From Mediterranea sp. An20 (GTDB lineage Bacteria; Bacteroidota; Bacteroidia; Bacteroidales; Bacteroidaceae): DNA of 64,000 nucleotides. Positions 25,486 through 34,088 of this stretch are shown piece after piece. Below the pieces are notes generated by a model. It saw only the letters and a program-made list of their open reading frames with translations, did not search any database and was not told the DNA's origin. The translations under genes were made by a program, and so were the position numbers. Where the stretch lies: contig NZ_NFJV01000011.1 in the NCBI RefSeq assembly GCF_002160055.1, forward strand, positions 1-64,000, written 5' to 3'. The first letter of the stretch is position 1. Every line of letters begins with the position of its first letter.

Positions 25486-25800
25486 TCAGAGCAGGGCTTC
25501 CAGTTTGCTGACGTAAGTTGCCTTGGGAGCCGAACCGATCTGTTTGTCTGCCAGTTCTCCGTTCTTGAAGAAGAGTACGGCAGGTATGTTGCGGATGCCG
25601 TATTCCATGGCCAGGTCGTTATTCTCTTCCACATCGCATTTGCCGATGACGGCGCGGCCTTCGTATTCAGTAGCCAATTCGTCGATGATGGGGCCTACCA
25701 TGCGGCAAGGACCGCACCACGTTGCCCAGAAGTCGATGACTACAGGCTTGTCGCCTGCCAGCAGTTCTTTGTAATTGTTCTCATTAATGTTCAGTGCCAT
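25486..25800 (-). CDS. trxA: Thioredoxin
   Basis: This is a 104-residue cytoplasmic disulphide reductase. The active site Cys29-Gly-Pro-Cys32 lies in VIDFWATWCGPCRMVGP. The cis-proline loop is IRNIPAVLFFKNGELAD, and the length is normal. There is no signal peptide. It follows dnaE by 53 bp and precedes the small acidic protein. Confidence 0.96.
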   Translation of the reverse strand: MALNINENNYKELLAGDKPVVIDFWATWCGPCRMVGPIIDELATEYEGRAVIGKCDVEENNDLAMEYGIRNIPAVLFFKNGELADKQIGSAPKATYVSKLEALL

Positions 25801-25853
25801 TGTTTTATGTATTAAGAGTTATGAAATGTAAGTTTTTCCCGTGGCAAATATAG

Positions 25854-28800
25854 TCAATTTATCCGGAATTCAAGTTCAGGATGTCCTTTTAAATATGAAA
25901 TCAGTTCGCGTCCCACGTTCAGTTTGACAGGGCGCGACACGAGATCCACCGCCATTTTGCTGTCTTTGTCTGTCACCTTGAAACACAGTTGGGCGTTGCC
26001 CGGATGGCTTTTGGTCAGCTCGGCCAGTTCGGCAATCAGGGCTTTGTTCAGCAGACTCAGGGGAATGAATATCGTAATCTTTTCGATAAGCTTTTCTTTG
26101 ACATCGGGCAACAGCTCTATCGAGGTGATTTTCAGTTCCAGCTCATTCTGTCTCCACTGTTTGGGCTGGCAGCGTGCCTTGATGAAGAGGAAGGTGCGCT
26201 CGCCCAGATAGCCTTGCCACGTCACCCAGTCGTTGCCAAAGAAAGGAATCTCCGCCGAACCCGAATAGTCTTCGATGCGTGCAATGCCGTAGGGATTTCC
26301 GTTTTTGCTGATGCCCCGGCGCAGGGCGGTGACCATGCCTCCCATGGTGATTTCGCGGCTGGCGAGTGCTTCTTTGTTTTCCAGTTCGCTCATGTGCGTG
26401 TTGCACACATTTTCCAGAATCACGGCATATTCGTCCAGCGGGTGGGCAGAGAGGTAGATTCCCACCAAGTCACGTTCCTTGTTCAGCCGGTCCAAGTCGC
26501 TCCATCGTTCGGCAGGCAATATTTCGGGCGTGGCCACTTCTACCAGGTTCTCACCTCCGAAAAGCGAGTTGGCTGCCATGGCGCAGTCTGTCTGGTAGCG
26601 GTTGCCATAGCGCACCAATGTTTCGAGGAAGCTTTCGTTTTTGGCATTGGCCGTGAAGTATTGTTCGCGGGTCAGTTCGGGGAAACTGTCGAAGCCTCCG
26701 GCCAGTGCCAGGCATTCCAGGTTCTTCTTGTTGCAGGCATTCAGGTTGACGCGCTGCACAAAGTCGAAGATGCCTTTGTAAGGACCGTCCTTCTCGCGGT
26801 TTTCTACAATGCTTTGCACGGCACTTTCGCCCACGCCCTTGATGGCTCCCAATCCAAAGCGGATATTGCCTTCGGCGTTGACGGTGAACTTCAGGTTACT
26901 TTCGTTTACATCCGGTCCCAGCACTTTGATGCCCATGGCTTTACACTCGTCCATCAGCTTGGTGATGTCGGTAATGTTCGACAGGCTTCGGCTCATCACG
27001 GCGGCCATGTATTCGGCGGGGTAATTGGCTTTGAGGTAAGCCGTCTGATAGGCCACCCACGAGTAGCACGTGGCATGCGACTTGTTGAAGGCGTAAGAGG
27101 CGAATTTCTCCCAGTCGGCCCAAATCTTCTCCAATACCTTCGGGTCGTGGCCGTTCTTCTTGCCTCCTTCAATGAACTTGGGCTTCATGTGGTCCAGCTT
27201 GTCGCGCAGCTTCTTACCCATGGCCTTGCGCAGGGCGTCGGATTCGCCTCGGGTGAAGTTGGCCAGCAGGCGCGAAAGTAGCATGACCTGCTCCTGGTAG
27301 ACAGTAATGCCGTAGGTATCCTTCAGGTACTTCTCCATGATGGGGATGTCGTATTCGATGGGTTTACGTCCCCATTTACGGTCGATGAAGTCGGGGATAT
27401 AGTCCATGGGGCCCGGTCGGTAGAGGGCGTTCATGGCGATAAGATCCTCGAACGTGCTGGGTTGCAGTTCGCGCAGGTATTTCTGCATACCGGCCGATTC
27501 AAACTGGAAAGTACCCACGGTACGTCCGTCGCAATAAAGTTTATAGGTAGCGGGGTCGTCGATAGGGATATTGTCGATGTCCAGTTCGATGCCCCGGTGC
27601 AGTTTCACGTTGGCCACGGCTTCCTTGATGATGGAGAGCGTCTTCAGTCCTAAGAAGTCCATCTTGATGAGGCCCGTATCTTCGATGACCGAACCTTCGT
27701 ATTGGGTGACGAGCATCTTCTCGCCCGTTTCTTTGTCGTCTGCCGTGCTGACAGGCACCCAGTCGGTGATGTCGTCGCGGCAAATGATGGTGCCACAGGC
27801 ATGTACACCCGTGCCACGCACATTACCTTCGAGCATCTTGGCATACTTGATGGTATTGCGCATCTTGGGGTCGGGCGAAGCTTCGGCAGCCTGCAGTTCG
27901 GGCACGTAAGCGATGGCGTTGGGCAGGTTCAGTTTCTTGTCGGGTATCTTGTCGGGCACCAGCTTGCACAAGCGGTCGGATTCCGACAGGGGAAGTTTCT
28001 CCACACGCGCCACGTCCTTGATGGCCATCTTCGTAGCCATGGTGCCGTAGGTGATGATGTGTGCCACCTTTTCCTGGCCGTATTTTTCTGTCACCCAGCG
28101 CAGCACATCGCCGCGTCCGTCATCGTCGAAGTCAACATCTATATCGGGCAATGAGATACGGTCGGGGTTCAGGAAACGCTCGAACAGCAGGTCGTATTGG
28201 ATAGGGTCTATCTTCGTGATGCCCAAACAGTAGGCCACCGCCGAGCCCGCCGCCGAGCCACGTCCCGGTCCGACAGACACGCCCAGCTTGGTACGGGCCG
28301 CGTTGATAAAGTCCTGCACAATGAGGAAGTAGCCTGGGAAACCCATGGTTTTCATGATGTAGAGTTCGAACACCAGGCGTTCTTTCACCTCGTCGGAGAG
28401 CGGGTCGCCATACAGCTTTTGGGCGCCGTCGAAGGTCAGCTTGGCCAGATAGTCGGCTTCCAGTTTGATGCGGTACAGCTTTTCGTATCCGCCCAGGCGT
28501 TTGATTTTGGCGTTGGCAGCAGCTTCGTCCAGCACCACATTGCCATTCTCGTCTTGGGTGAATTCGTCGAAGAGGTCCTTCTCGGTATATTTCCGGCGAT
28601 ATTCCTCCTCCGTTCCGAAATCTTCGGGGATGGCGAAGGTTGGCATGATGGGGGCATGGTCGATGGAGTAATATTCCACTTTGTCGAGTATCTCCAGCGT
28701 GTTGGAGAGGGCTTCGGGAATGTCTTCAAACAGTTGGTTCATCTCCGCCTTGGTCTTCATCCACTCCTGCTTGGTATAGAGCATGCGGGTAGGGTCGTCC

Positions 28801-29651
28801 AAGTCCTTGCCGGTGCTGAGGCAGATGAGCCGGTCGTGCGCTTCGGCATTTTCCTCGTCCACGAAGTGCACGTCGTTGGTGCAGATAACCTTGATATTGT
28901 ATTTCTTGGCATACTCCAGCAGCTTGGCGTTCACTTTCTGTTGCAAGGGATAGGCTTCGTGGTTGGCACGGGGCACAGTGGCTTTGTGACGCTGAAGTTC
29001 CAGGTAATAGTCGTCGCCGAATAAGTTCTTATACCATTGGATAGCCTCTTCGGCTTCGTCGTAGTGGTCGGCGGTAATCTTCTTGGGCACCTCGCCGCCT
29101 AAGCACGCCGAGCAGACGATTAGTCCCTCGTGATACTTCTCCAGTTCGTTGCGGTCGGTGCGCGGGCGCATGTAATATCCCTTTGTCCAGGCGCGCGATA
29201 CCAATTTGATGAGGTTGTGGTACCCCTTTTCGTTCTTGGCCAGGACGATGAGGTGCCAGCCGCTCTGGTCGGGCTTTCCTTCCTTCTGGTCCATGGTGCG
29301 GCGGGCCACATACATCTCGCATCCGATGACGGGTTTGAAGAGCTTGCTTTCTGCCTCGGCTATTTTGGCTCGGCATTCTGCTATTTCCTCTTCGGGGTGT
29401 TCGCTGCTTTCCGAGCCCTTTTCCAGTTCGGCGATACGCTTCTTCAAGTCTTTAATTTCCCCGCGCGGACCGCTGTTCTTCTTGTTGACGTAGTTGTAAA
29501 ACTCTTTGATGCCGAACATGTTGCCGTGGTCGGTCACGGCGATGCCTTTCATGCCGTCTTTCATGGCTTTGTCCACCAAGCGGCTGACGCTGGCCTGCCC
29601 GTCCAACAGAGAGTATTGGGTATGTACGTGTAAATGAACGAAATCTTGCAT
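25854..29651 (-). CDS. dnaE: DNA polymerase III alpha subunit
   Basis: This is the replicative polymerase of 1265 residues. The N-terminal PHP domain opens MQDFVHLHVHTQYSLLDG. The polymerase core contains GPGRGSAAGSAVAYCLGI, the catalytic acidic motif PDIDVDFDDDGR and MNALYRPGPMDYIP. A helix-hairpin-helix region (GAIKGVGESAVQSIVEN) and a C-terminal OB fold (EIPFFGNDWVTWQGYLGE) follow. I placed the start at 29651; the frame is open to 29693, but the extra 14 residues do not belong to the family. Compared with Escherichia coli DnaE the PHP domain has an insertion rich in charged residues (KDLKKRIAELEKGSESSEHP). trxA and the acidic protein follow. Confidence 0.97.
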   Translation of the reverse strand: MQDFVHLHVHTQYSLLDGQASVSRLVDKAMKDGMKGIAVTDHGNMFGIKEFYNYVNKKNSGPRGEIKDLKKRIAELEKGSESSEHPEEEIAECRAKIAEAESKLFKPVIGCEMYVARRTMDQKEGKPDQSGWHLIVLAKNEKGYHNLIKLVSRAWTKGYYMRPRTDRNELEKYHEGLIVCSACLGGEVPKKITADHYDEAEEAIQWYKNLFGDDYYLELQRHKATVPRANHEAYPLQQKVNAKLLEYAKKYNIKVICTNDVHFVDEENAEAHDRLICLSTGKDLDDPTRMLYTKQEWMKTKAEMNQLFEDIPEALSNTLEILDKVEYYSIDHAPIMPTFAIPEDFGTEEEYRRKYTEKDLFDEFTQDENGNVVLDEAAANAKIKRLGGYEKLYRIKLEADYLAKLTFDGAQKLYGDPLSDEVKERLVFELYIMKTMGFPGYFLIVQDFINAARTKLGVSVGPGRGSAAGSAVAYCLGITKIDPIQYDLLFERFLNPDRISLPDIDVDFDDDGRGDVLRWVTEKYGQEKVAHIITYGTMATKMAIKDVARVEKLPLSESDRLCKLVPDKIPDKKLNLPNAIAYVPELQAAEASPDPKMRNTIKYAKMLEGNVRGTGVHACGTIICRDDITDWVPVSTADDKETGEKMLVTQYEGSVIEDTGLIKMDFLGLKTLSIIKEAVANVKLHRGIELDIDNIPIDDPATYKLYCDGRTVGTFQFESAGMQKYLRELQPSTFEDLIAMNALYRPGPMDYIPDFIDRKWGRKPIEYDIPIMEKYLKDTYGITVYQEQVMLLSRLLANFTRGESDALRKAMGKKLRDKLDHMKPKFIEGGKKNGHDPKVLEKIWADWEKFASYAFNKSHATCYSWVAYQTAYLKANYPAEYMAAVMSRSLSNITDITKLMDECKAMGIKVLGPDVNESNLKFTVNAEGNIRFGLGAIKGVGESAVQSIVENREKDGPYKGIFDFVQRVNLNACNKKNLECLALAGGFDSFPELTREQYFTANAKNESFLETLVRYGNRYQTDCAMAANSLFGGENLVEVATPEILPAERWSDLDRLNKERDLVGIYLSAHPLDEYAVILENVCNTHMSELENKEALASREITMGGMVTALRRGISKNGNPYGIARIEDYSGSAEIPFFGNDWVTWQGYLGERTFLFIKARCQPKQWRQNELELKITSIELLPDVKEKLIEKITIFIPLSLLNKALIAELAELTKSHPGNAQLCFKVTDKDSKMAVDLVSRPVKLNVGRELISYLKGHPELEFRIN

Positions 29652-29865
29652 AATCTTTGAGGTACCTTTCGAAATGAGTGCATAAAGGTACAATCAAATA
29701 TGAAAACGGGCAAACTATTTGGCGGAAAAATCAGTTCTGAAACACTACTTCTTCCTCGGGCGGCACCTGGGGATTGGAATCTTCCTGACACGCGCGGACA
29801 GACTTATCCATAAAGGCGGATAAAGCCGGAAGGATGGGATTTTCTGCTTATATGTCCGAAGTCTA

Positions 29866-29931
29866 CTTCTTATCGCTTGGAAGCGGGGACCTTATTGCTT
29901 GGAAGCAGGCTTCTTATCGCTTGGAAGCAAC
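29866..29931 (+). repeat. 22-bp degenerate tandem repeat array, site 4
   Basis: Three exact 22-bp steps (29866, 29888, 29910) make this the best-preserved site. Units 1 and 3 share CTTCTTATCGCTTGGAAGC, and unit 2 has CTTATTGCTTGGAAGC. Confidence 0.8.
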
Positions 29932-29947
29932 TCTCTCCGCAAACCTC

Positions 29948-30011
29948 AGGGTTACGCCGCTAAAATGAAGGTTTACGCTCCTAAAATGAAGGTTTACGCG
30001 GCTAAAGTGCC
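29948..30011 (+). repeat. 21-bp tandem repeat, three units
   Basis: TTACGC recurs at 29952, 29973 and 29994, each followed by nnCTAAA(A/G)TG. The step is 21 bp and the sequence is unrelated to the 22-bp family beside it. Confidence 0.7.
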
Positions 30012-30028
30012 ATTTTCTGTGTGCTTTA

Positions 30029-30060
30029 TTTGTTTGGTTGTCAAATAAGGCCTATTTTTG
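30029..30060 (+). promoter_or_regulatory. psd-pssA promoter
   Basis: TTTG (30029-30032), a 20-base spacer and TATTTTTG (30053-30060) give a full match to the Bacteroides promoter consensus. Transcription would begin about 54 nt before psd. Confidence 0.75.
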
Positions 30061-30119
30061 CACACAGATTATATTAATGTATAAAAAAGGACTGATAACA
30101 ATACTTGCAATTTGAGACA

Positions 30120-30806
30120 ATGGTTCGTTTGAAGAGATTGAAAAAGATACGCATACACCGTGAAGGTACACATACGTTGGCAGGCAGTTTCCTGTTGTTG
30201 CTCTTTATCAATGCTGCCCTTTATTGGGGGCTGGATACCCGTATTCCGTTTTATATTACCTCCATTGTGAGCCTGGTGGTCTATGGCATCATGGTCAATT
30301 TCTTCCGTTGTCCTATCCGCTTGTTTGGAAAGGATACCGAGAAAGTGGTGGTGGCCCCTGCCGACGGCAAGGTGGTCGTGGTGGAAGAGGTGGAAGAAAA
30401 CGAATATTTTCACGACCGCCGTATCATGGTATCCATCTTTATGAGCCTGGTCAATGTGCATGCCAACTGGTATCCCGTAGACGGCACGGTGAAGAAAGTC
30501 AGTCACCAGAACGGCAAGTTCATGAAGGCGTGGCTCCCCAAAGCCAGCACGGACAACGAACGTTCTACCGTGGTGATTGAGACCCCCGAAGGCGTGGAGG
30601 TGATGGCCCGACAGATAGCCGGTGCCATGGCCCGCCGCATTGTCACCTATGCCGTGGAGGGCGACGAATGTTACATCGACGAACACATGGGCTTTATCAA
30701 GTTCGGTTCGCGTGTGGATGTGTTCCTGCCGTTAGGCACCGAAGTGCTGGTCAAGTTAGGGCAGGCCACTACGGGCAACCAGACGGTGATAGCCAAATTG
30801 AAATAA
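30120..30806 (+). CDS. psd: Phosphatidylserine decarboxylase
   Basis: The enzyme makes phosphatidylethanolamine from phosphatidylserine at the inner membrane. The 228-residue short form (PSD-related, pyruvoyl-dependent) has a membrane anchor at about 22-60 and the self-cleavage site Gly196-Ser197 in [14 protein letters not shown]. Conserved blocks are [10 protein letters not shown] and [21 protein letters not shown] use the ATG at 30120 rather than the TTG at 30105. It is followed by pssA after 19 bp, so the two steps from CDP-diacylglycerol to phosphatidylethanolamine are encoded together. Confidence 0.95.
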   Translation: MVRLKRLKKIRIHREGTHTLAGSFLLLLFINAALYWGLDTRIPFYITSIVSLVVYGIMVNFFRCPIRLFGKDTEKVVVAPADGKVVVVEEVEENEYFHDRRIMVSIFMSLVNVHANWYPVDGTVKKVSHQNGKFMKAWLPKASTDNERSTVVIETPEGVEVMARQIAGAMARRIVTYAVEGDECYIDEHMGFIKFGSRVDVFLPLGTEVLVKLGQATTGNQTVIAKLK

Positions 30807-30825
30807 CTTTTTAACTCTTCTTATT

Positions 30826-31533
30826 ATGCCCAACTGCATTACTTCCCGCATACCCAACACGCTGACTTGCCTGAATCTGTTTTCGGGCTGCGTGGCTGCC
30901 GTCATGGCGTTTCAGCTCAAGTACGAGCTGGCGTTGCTGTTCATCATCATCGGGGCAGTGTTCGATTTCTTCGATGGGCTGGCGGCACGTGCTCTTCATG
31001 CCTATTCCAACATCGGCAAGGATCTTGATTCGCTGGCGGATGACATCAGTTTCGGGTTGGCGCCTGCGGTGGTAGTGTTTTCGCTCTTGCAGGAAATGCC
31101 TTATCCTCCGTACTTGCAGTCAATAGAGCCTTATTTCCCTTATGTGGCGTTCCTCATCGCCGTGTTCTCCGGTTTGCGTCTGGCCAAATTCAACAACGAC
31201 ACGCGGCAGACCACGTCGTTCATCGGATTGCCCGTGCCTGCCAATGCGTTGTTTTGGGCATCGCTGGTAGTGGGCTTTCACCCGTGGCTCACAGACGGTA
31301 CGGTGAACCCGTTGGTGCTGTTGGTGCTTGTCTGCCTTTCGTCGTGGTTGTTGGTGAGCGAGGTGCCCATGTTCTCGCTGAAGTTCAAGAACCTGTCGTG
31401 GGTGGACAATAAGCTGCGCTTCCTCTTCCTGTTGGTCTGCGTGGTCTTGCTGGTTTGTCTGCAGGTTAAGGGACTGGCTGCCTGCATCGTGTGGTATGTG
31501 CTGCTTTCGCTCCTGGCTGGCAGGAACGCCTGA
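30826..31533 (+). CDS. pssA: CDP-diacylglycerol--serine O-phosphatidyltransferase
   Basis: This 235-residue integral membrane enzyme of the CDP-alcohol phosphatidyltransferase family has about eight hydrophobic segments. The full catalytic motif D-G-x2-A-R-x8-G-x3-D-x3-D is present in FFDGLAARALHAYSNIGKDL continued by DSLADD. It makes phosphatidylserine, which the upstream psd product decarboxylates. Confidence 0.95.
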   Translation: MPNCITSRIPNTLTCLNLFSGCVAAVMAFQLKYELALLFIIIGAVFDFFDGLAARALHAYSNIGKDLDSLADDISFGLAPAVVVFSLLQEMPYPPYLQSIEPYFPYVAFLIAVFSGLRLAKFNNDTRQTTSFIGLPVPANALFWASLVVGFHPWLTDGTVNPLVLLVLVCLSSWLLVSEVPMFSLKFKNLSWVDNKLRFLFLLVCVVLLVCLQVKGLAACIVWYVLLSLLAGRNA

Positions 31534-31614
31534 ACCAAAAGTGTGGCACGGTTGTTGTAGTATTACTATTGCATCCTGTTAAGGTATGTTCATCGCTAAC
31601 TAAAAACAAACTGT

Positions 31615-31908
31615 ATGCTTCATTTCTTAGGATTTATACTGATTATCATATTGGCCGTTGCGCTTATCGGCTTTGCCATTCTGCTCCGTGTGGTGCGCGG
31701 GGTGTTCGGTCTGGGCAGAGGAAGAGGGCAGGAAGCTTCTCGCACTGCCCGCGAAGCTTACCGGGCGCAGCAGACACGGCGTACTACTGCCACCGTTTCG
31801 GATGACGGTACCGTCTCCGTGGAAGAAGGAGAACTGCACATCAACCGGAAGAAGATTTTCGGCAAGGATGAAGGGGAGTATGTGTCTTACGAGGAGGTGA
31901 AGGAGTAA
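31615..31908 (+). CDS. DUF4834-family small membrane protein
   Basis: This 97-residue protein has one N-terminal transmembrane helix (FLGFILIIILAVALIGFAIL), a basic glycine-rich stretch (RVVRGVFGLGRGRGQ) and a polar C-terminal part ending KIFGKDEGEYVSYEEVKE. It fits the Bacteroidetes family DUF4834, which has no known function. It lies 81 bp after pssA on the same strand and may be part of that operon. A terminator follows. Confidence 0.75.
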   Translation: MLHFLGFILIIILAVALIGFAILLRVVRGVFGLGRGRGQEASRTAREAYRAQQTRRTTATVSDDGTVSVEEGELHINRKKIFGKDEGEYVSYEEVKE

Positions 31909-31931
31909 GCGCCCATAGATTCTGAACAAAC

Positions 31932-31969
31932 AGGGGGCAGATAAGCGCGTGGTTTGTCTGCCCCTTTGT
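31932..31969. terminator. Terminator between the DUF4834 gene and the BF3164-type gene
   Basis: GGGGCAGA pairs with TCTGCCCC, extended inward by weak pairs and followed by TTTGTCTT. It lies between two convergent genes. Confidence 0.75.
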
Positions 31970-31980
31970 CTTGCTGGGAG

Positions 31981-33006
31981 TTAAAGCTTGGTTTTGCCCA
32001 ACGTATATTCGCCGTCCTTGCCGATGAAGCTGGCGTAGAGCACCTCACCGGCCGGACAGATGGCTGTCACAGATTCGTCCACCTTGAAGAGCTTGTCGAA
32101 AGTGCCGTCAGGCAGGAAGCGCAGAATGTAGTGGCAGCCGTCCACAGTCTTCCCTTCTTTCATCTGCTGGTCTTCGTGCAGGTAGTAAAAATAGTCCCGG
32201 TCGGTGCAGATGTCTAATACCTTGGTGGTGTAGCGGATTTCGTCCGTGAAGTCGCCCTTTTTGGCGTTGCGTTCCAATTCGCCGTTGCCGATGGGGAAAG
32301 AGTTGGATTTCTCCCATTGCCCGTCTTTCCACGTGTAGAACCAGATGGTGGAGGCATAGACCGGGGCTACCATGAGTGTATGGCTGCCCGGATGGTAACC
32401 GGCCTGCCCCTGGAAGCAGAAATATGTCAGGATTTTGTCGTCGGCCTGGTATTCTGTGTACCAGTCCAAATCCTGCACGGGGTTGCCCATCAGGTCGAAC
32501 GCTCTGGCCAGGCGTACTTCTTCCTTGTCGTTCAGGTAAAAGTCCATGCCGATGTAGCCGTAGTCAGTCTGCACGAAGCGGTCTGCGTCTTTCAGGTCGA
32601 TGGTGCGGCAGGCAGTAATTTTGTCTTGCAGCAGGTCGTTCAGGGCGTAACGGTTGATTTTTCCGTTGTTGCGGCTCAGTACGTTGAGCGAGTCTCCTGC
32701 CAGGTCAATCCAGTTGGGAGCCAATACTTCGCCTGGACCCTGACCGATAGACACGGTGCGCACGCAAGACGAGTCGCTGAGGTTATAGAGCAGCACAGCC
32801 TTGTCTTCTACGTGGTCGTTGATAATCAACAGGCTGTCTCCCGCAATGCGTAGTTGTCGGGGGTAGTCCATGATGGAGTCTATGCGGATTTCTTCGAAAG
32901 TCAGTTCTGTGGCGGGATATTGTTTGAAATCTTTGGTTTTCTCATGGGTACAGGCGCTGAAGCAGAGGGTGGTCAGAAGGAGGAGGAGATAGGGATGTCT
33001 TTTCAT
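31981..33006 (-). CDS. BF3164-type six-bladed beta-propeller lipoprotein
   Basis: This 341-residue protein has a lipoprotein signal ending at Cys19 (TTLCFSACTHE). The mature part shows repeated propeller strands: DSLLIINDHVEDKAVLLYNL, WIDLAGDSLNVLSRNNGKIN and a final IGKDGEYTLGKTKL. It matches the Bacteroidetes lipoproteins usually annotated BF3164 or TolB-like. The function is unknown, probably binding or signalling in the cell envelope. It is separated from rpmA by a strong terminator, so it must be transcribed on its own. Confidence 0.75.
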   Translation of the reverse strand: MKRHPYLLLLLTTLCFSACTHEKTKDFKQYPATELTFEEIRIDSIMDYPRQLRIAGDSLLIINDHVEDKAVLLYNLSDSSCVRTVSIGQGPGEVLAPNWIDLAGDSLNVLSRNNGKINRYALNDLLQDKITACRTIDLKDADRFVQTDYGYIGMDFYLNDKEEVRLARAFDLMGNPVQDLDWYTEYQADDKILTYFCFQGQAGYHPGSHTLMVAPVYASTIWFYTWKDGQWEKSNSFPIGNGELERNAKKGDFTDEIRYTTKVLDICTDRDYFYYLHEDQQMKEGKTVDGCHYILRFLPDGTFDKLFKVDESVTAICPAGEVLYASFIGKDGEYTLGKTKL

Positions 33007-33029
33007 TGCTCTTCTTAGGGTGTTAAAAC

Positions 33030-33067
33030 AAGAAAAGGAGAACTATAAGCATAGTTTCCCTTTTCTT
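33030..33067 (-). terminator. rplU-rpmA terminator
   Basis: AAGAAAAGG and AACTAT pair with ATAGTT and CCTTTTCTT around the loop AAGC. This gives a 17-position stem with one mismatch and one G-U pair. On the minus strand it is followed by TTGTTTTAA. Confidence 0.85.
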
Positions 33068-33091
33068 ATTAATTTGTAAAAAGCATCTGTT

Positions 33092-33364
33092 TTATGCTTC
33101 TGCATTAGTTTCGGCCGGAACGACAGATACATAACGTCTGTCTTCACGACCTCTCTTGAACTGTACAGTTCCGTCTACCAAGGCGTAGAGGGTGTGGTCG
33201 CTTCCCATGCCGATGTTTCTGCCCGGGTGGAATTCCGTACCTCTCTGACGAACGATGATGTTGCCTGCCTTGCAAGCCTCACCGCCGAATATTTTCACGC
33301 CTAATCTCTTACTTGCTGATTCGCGGCCGTTCTTAGAACTACCGACACCTTTTTTATGTGCCAT
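33092..33364 (-). CDS. rpmA: Ribosomal protein bL27
   Basis: This large-subunit protein of 90 residues reaches toward the peptidyl transferase centre with its N terminus. It starts [20 protein letters not shown] directly, so there is no cleavable N-terminal extension of the kind seen in Firmicutes. [20 protein letters not shown] is the family core. It follows rplU by 23 bp, the usual gene order. Confidence 0.98.
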   Translation of the reverse strand: MAHKKGVGSSKNGRESASKRLGVKIFGGEACKAGNIIVRQRGTEFHPGRNIGMGSDHTLYALVDGTVQFKRGREDRRYVSVVPAETNAEA

Positions 33365-33387
33365 TTCTTCTTACTGTTTTAATTTGA

Positions 33388-33705
33388 TTAAGCTACTACT
33401 TCTTTGATTGTCAACTCTGTGAACTGTTCGCGGTGACCTTTCAGCTTGCGATAGCCTTTTCTTCTCTTCTTGTGGAACACGAGCACCTTGTCGCCCTTTA
33501 CCAGCGGAGATACTACTTCGCAAACCACTTTGGCGCCTTCTACAGTGGGAACACCTACAGTGATTTCACCGTCTTTGTCCACCAGCAACACTTTGTCAAA
33601 CTCTACCGTTGCACCGCTTTCGGCGTTCTGAATGTGGTGAACGAACAATTTCTTTCCGGCCTCTACTTTAAACTGTTGGCCCTGAATTTCTACGATTACG
33701 TACAT
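33388..33705 (-). CDS. rplU: Ribosomal protein bL21
   Basis: This large-subunit rRNA-binding protein of 105 residues has the core [20 protein letters not shown] and the RNA-binding [20 protein letters not shown] near the C terminus. It is the first gene of the rplU-rpmA operon and has a leader of about 85 nt. Confidence 0.98.
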   Translation of the reverse strand: MYVIVEIQGQQFKVEAGKKLFVHHIQNAESGATVEFDKVLLVDKDGEITVGVPTVEGAKVVCEVVSPLVKGDKVLVFHKKRRKGYRKLKGHREQFTELTIKEVVA

Positions 33706-33795
33706 GTTATAAAAATGCTATAAGTTAGCTCCGGCGGGTGGTCCCCTAATCACTTAGAAAACGCTTTGTCGAACCCGTTGCGGAATAATCGGGCG

Positions 33796-33827
33796 CAAAG
33801 GTACTGATTCTATTTGGATTAGACAAT
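33796..33827 (-). promoter_or_regulatory. rplU-rpmA promoter and leader
   Basis: On the minus strand it reads ATTG, a 20-base spacer, then TACCTTTG (33796-33803), giving a leader of about 85 nt before rplU. The leader has small stems (CTAA-GTGA-TTAG and GGGG-ACC-ACCC). These could be a ribosomal-protein autoregulatory site, but the pairing is weak. Confidence 0.55.
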
Positions 33828-33831
33828 ACTT

Positions 33832-34046
33832 TCCCTTGTTTTTTTACCTAACTTCCGCAAGTTTAAATCCAAAATCGTTACGCTGTGTGTGGACGGGTCA
33901 TACAGGGCATCGTGCACTGCCGTGTATTTATCCGGTTCGTTTTCTTGTTTCATAACACCTGACAGGTATTTTCTATCTTTGGTGGAAAAGAGGCAAACGT
34001 TGGTCAGATTGCTTAATGTAATCATGTAAGTCTCTGCGCACGATAA
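33832..34046 (-). pseudogene. Possible remnant of a 3'-5' exonuclease gene
   Basis: A short minus-strand frame reads NVCLFSTKDRKYLSGVMKQE then PDKYTAVHDALYDPSTHSVT. The HDALYD motif and its context resemble the C-terminal part of DnaQ-like exonucleases. It has no catalytic DEDD N-terminal half, it is open for only about 75 codons, and I found no promoter. The resemblance is weak and the call is tentative. Confidence 0.25.
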
Positions 34047-34088
34047 TGGAACTTGCTTTCATAAGATATTTGTATCAGTTTATTGTAT

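Larger units (their letters stand above)
29652..30119. other. Divergent dnaE / psd spacer
   Basis: These 468 bp contain no gene. The spacer holds a 22-bp repeat array, a separate 21-bp repeat array and the psd promoter. Confidence 0.6.
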
